Positions 27,313 through 40,913 of a DNA stretch of 64,000 nt are shown here, in pieces. The notes under the pieces were generated by a model, which was not told where the DNA came from, made no database searches, and worked only from the letters and a program-made list of their open reading frames with translations. This DNA is from Calliopsis andreniformis (lineage: Eukaryota; Arthropoda; Insecta; Hymenoptera; Andrenidae). Positions within the stretch are counted from its first letter, which is position 1. Every line of letters starts with the position of its first letter. The position numbers were made by a program, and so were the translations under genes. The stretch is taken from positions 372,001 to 436,000 of the forward strand of contig NW_027480592.1 of assembly GCF_051401765.1 (NCBI RefSeq). Reading direction: 5' to 3'.

Positions 27313-27871
27313 ATGATTATTACAGTTAGTATAACTATTACTATGACTATTACGACTATTATAACTGTTGCTATGATTATTATGATTATTATTACGATTG
27401 TTATGATTGTTGTGGTTATTATGACGATTACAATGATTATTATGGTTGATAGTGTGGTTATTATGATTATCATTTAGATTATTATGCCTATTATGGTTAT
27501 TATGGTTTTTATGGCCATTATAATGGTTATTATGATCGTTTTCAAGTTCATTATGGTTATAATTATAATTATTACGATTATTGTGGTTCCTAGTACGATT
27601 ATGACAAATATTATGATCATCACTAAGATTATAACGGCTATTATGATTAATATGGTTTTTATGGCTATCATAATGGTTATTCCGATTTTTCCAGGTTTAT
27701 TATGGTTATTATTATGATTATTATGATCATTATGTTTTATAGTATGATTATGACGCATATTATGATCATCACTAAGATTATTCTGGTGATTATGACTATT
27801 ACGATTATTATGGCTATGATAACGATTATTAAGGTTATTTCCATGATAATTCTGTTTATTATTTCGATGTT
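27313..27871 (+). repeat. Long unit, beta subclass, 559 bp
   Basis: Counterpart of 13861-14419 (offset 13452), with GTGGTTCCTAGTACG, ATGATCATTATG and GACGCATATTATG. Confidence 0.94.
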
Positions 27872-28281
27872 ATGATTACTACAGTTAGCAGAACTATTAC
27901 TACGTTTATTACGACTATTATGTCTGTTGCTATGATTATTACGATTGTTATTACGATTGTCATGGTTGTTGTGGTTATTATGTCGATTACTATGATTATT
28001 ATGGTTGATAGTGTGGCTATTATGATTATCATTTAGATTATTATGGCTATTACTATTATTATGGTTTTTATGTCCATCATAATGGTTATTATGATTGCTT
28101 CCAAGCTTATTATGGTTATTATTATGGTTACTATGATTATTATGTTTCGTAGTATGATTATGACGAATATTAGGATCATCACTAAGATTATTCTGGTGGT
28201 TTTGACTATTACGATTATTATGGTTGTAATAACGGTTATAAAGGTTATTTCCATGAAAGTTCTGTTTATTACTACGATGAT
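27872..28281 (+). repeat. Standard 410-bp unit
   Basis: Counterpart of 14420, with GCAGAACTATTACTACG after the junction and CTTCCAAGCTTATTATGG near 28100, where other copies have AAGTTT. Confidence 0.93.
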
Positions 28282-28522
28282 ATGATTGTTACAGTTAGTA
28301 TAACTATTACTATGCTAATTGCGGCTATTGTGATTGTTGCTATGATTATTAGGATTATTGCTACGATTGTTGTGATTGTTGTGGTTATTATGGCGGTTAC
28401 TATGATTATTATGGTTGATAGTTTGGTTATTATAATTATCATTCAGATTATTACGGCTATTATGATTATTGTGGTTTTTATGGCTATTACAATGGTAATT
28501 ATGATTGTTTCCACGTTTATTA

Positions 28523-28554
<32 letters not shown>

Positions 28555-28694
28555 GTGTTTCTTAGTATGATTATGATGATTATTATGGTCATCACTGAGA
28601 TTATTATGGTGATTATGACTATTACGATTATTATGGCTATAATAACGATTATTAAGGTTATTTCCATGATAATTCTGTTTATTATTTCGATGTT
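28282..28694 (+). repeat. 413-bp unit with ATT microsatellite expansion
   Basis: Positions 28526-28554 read TT followed by nine ATT triplets. Homologous units such as 12221 have an interrupted GTTATTATTATGATTATT stretch. Net gain is 3 bp. The expanded allele also appears at 49262 and 58439. Confidence 0.93.
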
Positions 28695-29924
28695 ATGATT
28701 ACTACAGTTACCATAACTATTCCTATGATTATTACGACTATTATGACCTTTGCTATGATTATTATGATTATTATTACAATTGTCATGATTCTTGTGGTTA
28801 TTATGACGATTACCATGATTATTATGGTTGACAGTGTGGTTATTATGATTATCATTTATATTATTACGCCTATTATGGTTATTATGGTTGTTATGGCTAT
28901 TATAATCTTTATTATGGATGCTTCTAAGTTTATTATGGTTATTATTATGATTATTATGATTATTATGTTTCGTAGTATGATTATGACGAATATTATGATC
29001 ATCACTAAGATTATTCTGGTGGTTTTGACTATGACGATTATTATGGCTGTAATAACGGTTATTAATGTTATTTCCATGGTAATTCTGTTTATTATGACGT
29101 TGTTATGATTATTAGAGTTAGTCTAACTATTACTATGATTATTACGGCTATTATGACTGTTGCTACGATTATCTGAGTTATTATTATGATTGTTATGATT
29201 TTTGTGGTTCTTATGACGGTTACTATGATTATTATGTTTGATAGTATGGTTATTTTGATTATCATTCAGATTATTATGGCTATTACGATTATTAGGGTTT
29301 TTATGGCCATTATAATGGTTATTAGGATTGTTTCCAAGTTTATTATGGTTCTGATCATGATTATTATGATTATTATGTTTCATAGTATGATTATGACGTA
29401 TGTTATGATCATCACTCAGATTATTCTGGTGATTATGTCTATCACTAATGTTACTGCTATAATAATGATTATTAAGGCTATTTCGATGATTATTCTGTTT
29501 ATCATAACGATGTTATGATTATTACAGTTAGTATAACTATTGCTATGATCATTACGGCTATTATGATTGTTGCTATGATTATTAGGATTGTTACAACGAT
29601 TGTTATGATTGTTGTGGTTATAATGGCGGTTACTATGATTATTATGGTTGATAGTGTGGTTATTATGATTATCATTTAGATTATTATGGCTATTATTATT
29701 ATTATGGTTTTTATGGCTGTTACGATGGTAATTAAGATTGTTTCCACGTTTATTATTGTTATTACTATGATTATTATTATTATTGTGTTTCTTAGTGTAA
29801 TTATTATGATTATTATGGTCATCACTGAGATTATTATGGTGACTATGATTATTGCGATTTTTATGGCTATAATAACGATTATTAAGGTTATCTCCATGAT
29901 AATTCTGTTTATTATTTCGATGTT
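28695..29924 (+). repeat. Three standard 410-bp units
   Basis: Units start at 28695, 29105 and 29515. The 28695 unit has AGTTACCATAACTATTCC at its start and GTTGTTATGGCTATTATAAT in the middle. The trio recurs at 49681-50910 (offset 20986) and at 58852-60081 (offset 30157). Confidence 0.94.
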
Positions 29925-30483
29925 ATGATTGCTACAGTTAGCATTACTATTACTATGATTATTACGACTATTATGACTGTTGCTATGATTATTATGGTTA
30001 TTATTACGATTGTTATGATTGCTGTGGTTATTATGACGATTACTATGATTATTATGGTTGATAGTGTTGTTATTACGATTATCATTTAGATTATTATGGC
30101 TATTATGGTTATTATGGTTTTTATGGCCATGATAACTTTTACTATGAGCGTTTTCAAATTTATTATGGTTATAATTATGATTATTACGATTATTATGGTT
30201 CCTAGTATGATTATGACGAATATTATGATCATCACGAAGATTATGGTGGCTATTATGATAAATATGGTTTTTATGGCTGTCATAATGGTTATTCCGATTT
30301 TTCCAGGTTAATTATGGTTATTATTATGATTATTATGATTATTATGTTTTATAGTATGATTATGACGAATATTATGATCATCACTAAGATTATTCTTGTG
30401 ATTATGACTATTACGATTATTATGGCTATAATAACGATTATTAAGGTTATTTCCAAGGTAATTCTGTTTATTATTACGTTGTT
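29925..30483 (+). repeat. Long unit, delta-prime subclass, 559 bp
   Basis: It shares the delta markers (ATGAGCGTTTTCAA, CCAGGTTAATTATGG) but lacks the two 1-bp deletions, and has GGCTGTCATAATGG instead of GGCTGACATAATGG. It may represent the delta state before the deletions, or a delta left end replaced by conversion. The other member starts at 62131. Confidence 0.9.
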
Positions 30484-33400
30484 ATGATTATTAGAGTTAG
30501 TCTAACTATTACTACGGCTATTACGGCTATTATGACTGTTGCTATGATTATTACGATTATTATTACGATTGACATGATTGTTGTGGTTATTATGTCGATT
30601 ACTATGATTATTATGGTTGACAGAGTGGTTATTATGATTATCATTTAGATTATTATGGCTATTACTATTATTATGGCTTTTATGTCCATCATAATGGTTA
30701 TTATGATTGCTTCCAAGTTTATTATGGTTATTATTATGGTTACTATGATTATTATGTTTCGTAGTACGATTATGACGAATATTATGATCATCACTAAGAT
30801 TATTCTGGTGGTTTTGACTATTACGATTATTATGGTTATAATAACGGTTATAAAGGTTATTTCCATGAAAGTTCTGTTTATTACTACGATGATATGATTG
30901 TTACAGTTAGTATAACTATTACTATGCTAATTGCGGCTATTGTGATTGTTGCTATGATTATTACGATTATTGCTACGATTGTTGTGATTGTTGTGGTTAT
31001 TATGGCGGTTGCTATGATTATTATGGTTGATAGTTTGGTTAGTATAATTATCATTCAGATTATTACGTCTATTATGATTATTGTGGTTTTTATGGCTATT
31101 ACAATGGTAATTATGATTGTTTCCACGTTTATTATTGTTATTATTATGATTATTATTATTATTGTGTTTCTTAGTATGATTATGATGGTTATTATGGTCA
31201 TCACTGAGATTATTATGGTGATTATGGCTATTACGATTATTATGGCTATAATAACGATTATTAAGGTTATTTCCATGATAATTCTGTTTATTATTTCGAT
31301 GTTATGATTACTACAGTTAGCATAACTATTACTATGATTATTACGACTATTATGACCTTTGCTATGATTATTATGATTATTATTACAATTGTCATGATTG
31401 TTGTGGTTATTATGACGATTACCATGATTATTATGGTTGACAGTGTGGTTATTATGATTATCATTTTGATTATTATGGCTATTATGGTTATTATGGTTTT
31501 TATGGCTATTATAATGGTTATTATGATTGCTTCCAAGTTTATTATGGTTATTATTATGATTATTACGATTATTATGTTTCATAGTGTGATTATGACAAAT
31601 ATTATGATCATCACTAAGATTATTCTGGTGATTATGACTATTACGATTATTATTGCTATAATAACGATTATTAAGGTTATTTCCATGATAATTCTGTTTA
31701 TTATTCCGATGTTATGATTACTACAGTTAGCATAACTATTACTATGATTATTACGACCATTATGACTTTTGCTATGATTATTATGATTATTATTACAATT
31801 GTCATGATTGTTGTGGTTATTATGACGATTACTATGATTATTATGGTTGATAGTGTGGTTATTATGATTATCATTTAGATTATTATGGCTATTATGATTA
31901 TTCTGGTTTTTATGGCTATCATAATGGTTATTATGATTGTTTCCAAGTTTATTATGGTTATTATTATGATTATTACGATTATTATGTTTCATAGTGTGAT
32001 TATGAGGAATATTATGATCATCACTAAGATTATCCTGGTTATTATGACCAGTACGATTATTATGGTTATAATAACGATTATAAAGGTTATTTCCATGAAA
32101 GTTCTGTTTATTACCACGATGATATGATTATTACAGTTAGTATAACTATTACCATGCTTATTGCGGCTATTGTGATTGTTGCTTCGATTATTATAATTAT
32201 TATTACGATTGTTATGATTGTTGTGGTTATTAGCACGATTACTATGATTATTATGTTTGATAGTGTGGTTATTATGATTATCATTTAGATTATTATGCCT
32301 ATTATGGTTATTATGGTTGTTATGGCTATTATAATCTTTATTATGGATGCTTCTAAGTTTATTATGGTTATTATTATGATTATTATGATTATTATGGTTC
32401 CTAGTACGATTATGACGAATATTATGATCATCACTAAGATTATTCTGGTGGTTTTGACTATGACGATTATTATGGCTATAATAACGATTATTAATGTTAT
32501 TTCCAAGGTTATTCTGTTTATTGTTACGTTGTTATGATGATAAGAGTTAGTCTAACTATTGCTACGATTATTACGGCTATTATGACTGTTGCTACGATTA
32601 TCTGAGTTATTATTATGATTGTTATGATTTTTGTGGTTCTTATGACGGTTACTATGATTATTATGTTTGATAGTATGGTTACTTTTATTATCATTCAGAT
32701 TATTATGGCTATTACGATTATTAGGGTTTTTATGGCCATTATAATGGTTATTAGGATTGTTTCCAAGTTCATTATGGTTCTTATCATGATTATTACGATT
32801 ATTATGTTTCATAGTATGATTATGACGTATGTTACGATCATCACTCAGATTATTCTGGTGATTATGTCTATCACTAATGTTACTGCTATAATAATGATTA
32901 TTAAGGCTATTTCGATGATTATTCTGTTTATCATAACGATGTTATGATTATTACAGTTAGTATAACTATTACTATGATCATTACGGCTATTATGATCGTT
33001 GCTATGATTATTAGGATTGTTACAACGATTGTTATGATTGTTGTGGTAATAATGGCGGTTACTATGATTATTATGGTTGATAGTGTGGTTATTATGATTA
33101 TCATTTAGATTATTATGGCTATTACGATTATTATGGTTTTTATGGACATTATAATGGTTATTATGATTGTTTCCAAGTTTAATATGGTTCTTATTATTAT
33201 TATTATGATTATTAAGTTTCATAGTATGACTATAACGTATACTATGATCATCACTCAGATTGATTTGGTGATTATGACTGTTACGATTGTTATTGCTATA
33301 ATAATGATTAATAAGGTTATTTCGATGATTATTCTGTTTATTATAACGATGTTATGATTATAACAGTTAGTATAACTATTGCTATGACTATTACGACTAT

Positions 33401-33763
33401 TATGACTGTTGCTATGATTATTATGATTATCATTACGATTGTTCTGATTGTTGTGGTTATTATGACGATTACTATGATTATTATGGTTGATAGTGTGGTT
33501 ATTATGATTATCATTGAGATTATTATGGCTATTACGGTTATGATGGTTTTTATGGCCATTATAATGGTTATTATGATTGTTTCCAAGTTTATTATGCTTC
33601 TTATTATGATTATTATTATTATTATGTTTCATAGTATGATTATGACGTATATTATGATCGTCACTCAGATTATTCTGGTGATTATGACTATTACGATTGT
33701 TATTGCTATAGTAATGATTATTAAGGTTATTTCGAAGATTATTCTGTTTATTATAACGATGTT
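30484..33763 (+). repeat. Eight standard-length units
   Basis: Units start at 30484, 30894, 31304, 31714, 32124, 32534, 32944 and 33354. The 32124 unit has first-copy long-unit marker GGTTCCTAGTACG in a 410-bp frame. From about 32848 the sequence repeats 1170 onward (offset 31678), so this stretch joins two previously separate contexts. Units 31714-32533 are shared with copy 3 at 44604-45423 but absent from copy 1. Confidence 0.93.
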
Positions 33764-34320
33764 ATGTTATTACAGTTAGTATAACTATTACTATGACTAT
33801 TACGACTATTTTGACGTTGGTATGACTATTATGATTAATATTACGATTGTTATGATTGTTGTGGTTATTATGACGATTACTATGATTATTATGGTTGATA
33901 GTATGGTTATTATGATTATCATTCAGATTATTATGGCTATTACGATTATTATGGTTTTTATGGCCATGATAATTTTTACTATGAGCGTTTTCAAGTTTAT
34001 TATGGTTATAATTATGATTATTACGATTATTATGGTTCCTAGTATGATTATGACGAATATTATGATCATCACGAAGATTATGGTGGCTATTATGATTAAT
34101 ATGGTTTTTATGGCTGACATACTGGTTATTCCGATTTTTCCAGGTTAATTATGGTTATTATTATGATTATTATGATTATTATGTTTTATAGTATGATTAT
34201 GACGAATATTATGATCATCACTAGGATTATTCTTGTGATTATGACTATTACGATTATTATGGCTATAATAACGATTATTAAGGTTATTTCCAAGGTAATT
34301 CTGTTTATTATTACGTTGTT
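33764..34320 (+). repeat. Long unit, delta subclass, 557 bp
   Basis: This is the third copy with both private deletions. It has GACATACTGGTTATTCC near 34120, where the others have GACATAATGG. Confidence 0.93.
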
Positions 34321-35550
34321 ATGATTATTAGAGTTAGTCTAACTATTACTACGGCTATTACGGCTATTATGACTGTTGCTATGATTATTATGATTATTAT
34401 TACGATTGACATGATTGTTGTGGTTATTATGTCGATTACTATGATTATTATGGTTGACAGAGTGGTTATTATGATTATCATTTAGATTATTATGGCTATT
34501 ACTATTATTATGGCTTTCATTGCTATTATAATGGTTATTATGGTTGTTTCCAAGTTTATTATGGTTATTATTATGATTATTACGTTTATTATGTTTCATA
34601 GTGTGATTATGACGAATATTATGATCATCACAAAGATTATTCTTGTGATTATGACTATTACGGATATTATGGCTATAATAACGATTATTAAGGTTATTTC
34701 CATGATAATTCGGTTTATTATTTCGATGTTATGATTACTACAGTTAGCATAACTATTACTATGATTATTACGACTATTATGACTGTTGCTATGATTATTA
34801 TGGTTATTATTACGATTGTTATGATTGTTGTGGTTATTATGGCGATTACTATGATTATTATGGTTGATAGTGTGGTTCTTATGATTATCATTTATATTAT
34901 TACGCCTATTATGGTTATTATGGTTTTTATGGCTATTATAATGGTTATTATGATTGCTTCCAAGTTTATTATGGTTATTATTATGATTATTACGATTATT
35001 CTGTTTCATAGTGTGATTATGACGAATATTATGATCATCACTAAGATTATTCTGGTGACTATGACTATAACGATCATTATGGTTATAATAACGATTATAA
35101 AGGTTATTTCCATGACAATTCAGTTTATTACTACGATGTTATGATTATTACAGTTAGTATAACTATTACTATGATTATTGCGGCTATTATGATTGTTGCT
35201 ATGATTATTATGATTATTATTACGATTGTTATGATTCTTGTGGTTATTATGACGATTACTATGATTATTATGGCTGATAGTGTGGTTATTATGATTATTA
35301 GTTAGATTATTATGGCTGTTACGCTTATTATGGTTTTTATGTCCATCATAATGGTTATTATGATTGCTTCCAAGTTTATTATGGTTATTATTATGGTTAC
35401 TATGATTATTATGCTTCGTAGTATGATTATGACGAATATTATGATCATCACTGAGATTATTCTGGTGGTTTTGACTATTACGATTATTATGGTTATAATA
35501 ACGGTTATAAAGGTTATTTCCATGAAAGTTCTGTTTATTACTACGATGAT
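34321..35550 (+). repeat. Three standard 410-bp units
   Basis: Units start at 34321, 34731 and 35141. They match 2643-3872 (offset 31678). The 35141 unit has ATGCTTCGTAG near 35410 instead of ATGTTTCGTAG. Confidence 0.94.
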
Positions 35551-36109
35551 ATGATTGTTACAGTTAGTATAACTATTACTATGCTAATTGCGGCTATTGT
35601 GATTGTTGCTATGATTATTAGGATTATTGCTACGATTGTTGTGATTGTTGTGGTTATTATGGCGGTTACTATGATTATTATGGTTGATAGTTTGGTTATT
35701 ATAATTATCATTCAGATTATTATGCCTATTATGGTTATTATGGTTTTTATGACCATTATAATGGTTATTATGACCGTTTTCAAGTTTATTATGGTTATTA
35801 TTATGATTATTACGATTATTATGGTTCCTAGTATGATTATGACGAATATTATGATCATCACTAAGATTATAACGGCTATTATGATTAATATGGTTTTTAT
35901 GGCTATCATAATGGTTATTCCGATTTTTCCAGGTTTATTATGGTTATTATTATGATTATTATGGTTAGTATGTTTTATAGTATGATTATGACGTATATTA
36001 TGATCATCACTAAGATTATTCTGGTGATTATGACTATTACGATCATTGTGGCTATAATAACTATTATTAATGTTATTTCCAAGGTAATTCTGTTTATTAT
36101 TACGTTGTT
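35551..36109 (+). repeat. Long unit, alpha subclass, 559 bp
   Basis: It matches 3873-4431 (offset 31678), with a single visible change near 35962 (TATGGTTAGTATG against TATGATTAGTATG). Confidence 0.94.
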
Positions 36110-36519
36110 ATGATAATTAGAGTTAGTCTAGCTATTACTACGATTATTACGGCTATTATGATTGTTGCTACGATTATCATAGTTATTATTATGATTGTTA
36201 TGATTTTTGTGGTTATTATGACGTTTACTATGATTATTATGGTTGATAGTAAGGTTATTATGATTATCATGCAGATTATTATGGCTATTACGATTATTAT
36301 GGTTTTTATGGCCATTATAATGGTTTTTATGATTGTTTCCAAGTTTATTATGGTTCTTATTATGATGATTATGATTATTATGTTTCATAGTATGATTATG
36401 ACGAATATTATGATCATCATAGAGATTATTTTGGTGATTATGACTAGTACGATTATTATGGCTATGATAACGATTATTAAGGTTATTTCCATGATAATTC
36501 TGTTTATTATTTCGATGTT
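36110..36519 (+). repeat. Standard 410-bp unit
   Basis: Counterpart of 4432 and 22393. It has the broken dyad (AGTTAGTCTAGCT) and the ATCATAGAGATTATTTTGG marker. The match to 4432 (offset 31678) ends close to the end of this unit. Confidence 0.93.
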
Positions 36520-36928
36520 ATGATTACTACAGTTAGCATAACTATTACTATGATTATTACGACTATTATGACCGTTGCTATGATTATTATGATTATTATT
36601 ACGATTGTTATGATTGTTGTGGATATTATGACGATTACTATGATTATTCTGGTTTACAGTGTGGTTATTAAGATTATCATTTAGATTATTATGGCTATTA
36701 TGATTATTATGGTTTTTAAGGCTATCATAATGGTTATTATGATTTTTCCAGGTTTATTATGGTTATTATTATGTTTATTACGATTATTATGTTTCATAGT
36801 ATGATTATGACGAATATTATGATCATCACTAAGATTATTCTTGTGATTATGTCTATTACGATCATTATGGCTATAATAACGATTATTAAGGTTATTTCCA
36901 TGATAATTCTGTTTATTATTTCGATGTT
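36520..36928 (+). repeat. Collapsed long unit, second-copy type (409 bp)
   Basis: Near 36740 it reads ATTATGATTTTTCCAGGTTT, the second-half signature of long units, in place of ATGATTGTTTCCAAGTTT. The length is exactly one base below standard, which is the base missing from second copies. It appears to be a long unit that lost its first internal copy. The other example starts at 60902. Confidence 0.85.
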
Positions 36929-38158
36929 ATGATTACTACAGTTAGCATAACTATTACTACGATTATTACGACTATTATGACTGTTGCTATGATTATTACG
37001 ATTATTATTACGATTGTCATGATTGTTGTGGTTATTATGTCGATTACTATGATTATTATGGTTGACAGAGTGGTTATTATGATTATCATTTAGATTATTA
37101 TGGCTATTACTATTATTATGGTTTTCATTGCTATTATAATGGTTATTATGTTCGTTTTCAAGTTTATTATGGTTATTATTATGATTATTACGATTATTAT
37201 GTTTCATAGTGTGAATATGACGAATATTATGATCATCACTAAGATTATTCTGGTGATTATGACTATTACGATTATTATGGTTATAATAACGATTATAAAG
37301 GTTATTTCCATGAAAGTTCTCTTTATTACTACGATGATATGATTATTACAGTTAGCATATCTATTACTATGATTATTACGACTATTATGACTGTTGCTGT
37401 GATTATTATGTTTATTATTACGATTGTTATGATTGTTGTGGTTATTATGACGATTACGGTGATTATTATGGATGATAGTGTGGTTACTATGATTATTATT
37501 TAGATTATTATGACTGTTACGTTTATTATGGTCTTTATGGCCATCACAATGGTTATTATGATTGCTTCCAAGTTTATTATGGTTATTATTATGATTATTA
37601 TTATTATTGTGTTTCTTAGTATGATTATGATGATTATTATGGTCATCACTCAGATTATTATGGTGATTATGATTATTACGATTTTTATGGCTATAATATC
37701 GATTATTAAGGTTATTTCCATGATAATTCTGTTTACTATTTCGATGTTATGATTACTACAGTTAGCATAACTATTACCATTGTTATTACGACTATTATGA
37801 CTGTTGCTATGATTATTATGATTATTATTACGATTGTTATGATTGTTGTGGTTATTATGACGATTACTATGATTATTATGGTTGATAGTGTTGTTATTAC
37901 GATTATCATTTAGATTATTATGGCTATTATTGTTATTATGGTTTTTATGGCTATTATAATGGTTATTGTGATTGCTTCCAAGTTTATTATGGTTATTATT
38001 ATGACTATTACGATTATTATGTTTCATAGTGTGATTATGACGAATATTATGATCATCACTAAGATTATTCTGGTGATTATGACTATAACGATTATTATGT
38101 TTATAATAACGATTATAAAGGTTATTTCCATGACAATTCTGTTTATTACTACGATGTT
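36929..38158 (+). repeat. Three standard 410-bp units
   Basis: Units start at 36929, 37339 and 37749. From about 37280 they match 16560 onward (offset 20720). The 36929 unit has ATGTTCGTTTTCAAG near 37150, a long-unit-like TTTTC at the TTTCC site. Confidence 0.93.
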
Positions 38159-38567
38159 ATGATTATTACAGTTAGTATAACTATTACTACGATTATTGCG
38201 GCTATTATGATTGTTGCTATGATTATTATGATTATTATTACGATTGTTATGATTCTTGTGGTTATTATGACGATTACTATGATTATTATGGTTGATAGTG
38301 TGGTTATTATGATTATTAGTTAGATTATTATGGCTGTTACTTTATTATGGTTTTTATGTCTATCATGATGGTTATTATGATTGCTTCCAAGTTTAGTATG
38401 GTTCTTATTATGATTATTATGATTATTATGTTTCATAGTATGATTATGACGAATATTATGATCATCACTCAGATTATTCTGGTGATTATGACTATTACGA
38501 TTATTATAGCAATAATAACGATTATTAAGGTTATTTCCATGATAATTCTGTTTATTGTTACGATGTT
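38159..38567 (+). repeat. 409-bp unit
   Basis: Carries the same 1-bp deletion as 17439-17847 (GCTGTTACTTTATTATGG near 38339). Confidence 0.93.
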
Positions 38568-39126
38568 ATGATTATTACAGTTAGTATAACTATTACTATG
38601 ACTATTACGACTATTATGACTGTTGCTATGATTATTATGATTATTATTACGATTGTTATGATTGTTGTGGTTATTATGACGATTACTATGATTATTATGG
38701 TTGATAGTGTGGTTATTATGATTATCATTTAGATTATTACGGCTATTACGATTATTATGGTTTTTATGGCCATTATAATGGTTATTATGATCGTTTTCAA
38801 GTTTATTATGGTTCTTATTATGATTATTACAATTATTATTGTTCCTAGTATGATTATGACCAATATTATGATCATCACTAAGATTATAATGGCTATTACG
38901 ATTAATATGGTTTTTATGGCTATCATAATGGTTATTCCGATTTTTCCAGGTTTATTATGGGTATTATTATGATTATTATGATTATTATGTTTTATAGTAT
39001 GATTATGACGTATATTATGATCATCACTAAGATTATTCTGGTGATTATGACTATTACGATTATTATGGCTATAATAACGATTATTAATGTTATTTCCATG
39101 GTAATTCTGTTTATTATGGCGTTGTT
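38568..39126 (+). repeat. Long unit, gamma subclass, 559 bp
   Basis: Third gamma unit, opening copy 3, with the same markers as 17848 (TTGTTCCTAG, TTATTATGGGTATT). Confidence 0.94.
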
Positions 39127-40356
39127 ATGATTATTAGAGTTAGTCTAACTATTACTATGATTATTACGGCTATTATGACTGTTGCTACGATTATCATCGT
39201 TATTATCATGATTGCTATGATTTTTGTGGTTATTATGAGGATTACTATGATTATTATGTTTGATAGTGTGGTTATTATGATTATCATTTAGATTATTATG
39301 GCTATTACGATTATTATGGTTTTTATGGCCATTATAATGGTTATTATTATTGTTTCCAAGTTTATTGTGTTTCTTATTATGATTATTATGATTATTATGT
39401 TTCATAGTATGATTATGACGAATATTATGATCATCACTCAGATTATTTTGGTGATTATGACTATTACGATTAATATGGCTATAATAACGATTATTAAGGT
39501 TATCTCCATGATAATTCTGTTTATTATTTCGATGTTATGATTGCTAGAGTTAGCATAACTATTACTATGATTATTACGACTATTATGACTGTTGCTATGA
39601 TTATTATGGTTATTATTACGATTGTTATGATTGTTGTGGTTATTATGACGATTACTATGATTATTATGGTTGATAGTGTGGTTATTATGATTATCATTTA
39701 TATTATTACGCCTATTATGGTTATTATGGTTTTTATGGCTATTATAATGGTTATTATGATTGCTTCCAAGTTTATTATGGTTATTATTATGATTATTACG
39801 ATTATTATGTTTCATAGTGTGATTATGACGAATATTATGATCATCACTAAGATTACTCTGGTGATTATGACTATAACGATTATTATGGTTATAATAACGT
39901 TTATAAAGGTTATTTCCATGACAATTCAGTTTATTACTACGATGTTATGATTATTACAGTTAGTATAACTATTACTATGATCATTACGGCTATTATGATT
40001 GTTGCTATGATTATTAGGATTGTTACAACGATTGTTATGATTGTTGTGGTAATAATGGCGGTTACTATGATTATTATGGTTGATAGTGTGGTTATTATGA
40101 TTATCATTTAGATTATTATGGCTATTACGATTATTATGGTTTTTATGGACATTATAATGGTTATTATGATTGTTTCCAAGTTTACTATGGTTCTTATTAT
40201 TATTATTATGATTATTAAGTTTCATAGTATGATTATAACGTATACTATGATCATCACTCAGATTGATTTGGTGATTATGACTGTTACGATTGTTATTGCT
40301 ATAATAATGATTAATAAGGTTATTTCGATGATTATTCTGTTTATTATAACGATGTT
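39127..40356 (+). repeat. Three standard 410-bp units
   Basis: Units start at 39127, 39537 and 39947. They match 18407-19636. The fourth unit of that block (19637) is missing, so the 39947 unit runs straight into the delta long unit. Confidence 0.94.
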
Positions 40357-40913
40357 ATGTTATTACAGTTAGTATAACTATTACTATGACTATTACGACT
40401 ATTTTGACGTTGGTATGACTATTATGATTAATATTACGATTGTTATGATTGCTGCGGTTATTATGACGATTACTATGATTATTATGGTTGATAGTATGGT
40501 TATTATGATTATCATTCAGATTATTATGGCTATTACGATTATTATGGTTTTTATGGCCATGATAATTTTTACTATGAGCGTTTTCAAGTTTATTATGGTT
40601 ATAATTATGATTATTACGATTATTATGGTTCCTAGTATGATTATGACGAATATTATGATCATCACGAAGATTATGGTGGCTATTATGATTAATATGGTTT
40701 TTATGGCTGACATAATGGTTATTCCGATTTTTCCAGGTTAATTATGGTTATTATTATGATTATTATGATTATTATGTTTTATAGTATGATTATGACGAAT
40801 ATTATGATCATCACTAGGATTATTCTTGTGATTATGACTATTACGATTATTATGGCTATAATAACGATTATTAAGGTTATTTCCAAGGTAATTCTGTTTA
40901 TTATTACGTTGTT
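40357..40913 (+). repeat. Long unit, delta subclass, 557 bp
   Basis: Fourth copy with both private 1-bp deletions. It has GATTGCTGCGG near 40450, one step beyond the GCTGTGG of 20047. Confidence 0.94.

Larger units (their letters stand above)
17962..38681 (+). repeat. Higher-order segment, copy 2
   Basis: The segment is 20720 bp long and starts and ends in the gamma long-unit context. It is a mosaic of copy 1 sequence: offset 17961 up to 23915, then 16731, then 13452 up to about 28350. The stretch 28350-32840 has its best matches in copy 3. At 32848-36520 the sequence of 1170-4842 appears a second time within this copy (offset 31678). From about 37280 it matches 16560 onward (offset 20720). 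This pattern fits unequal exchange between misaligned copies. Confidence 0.85.
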
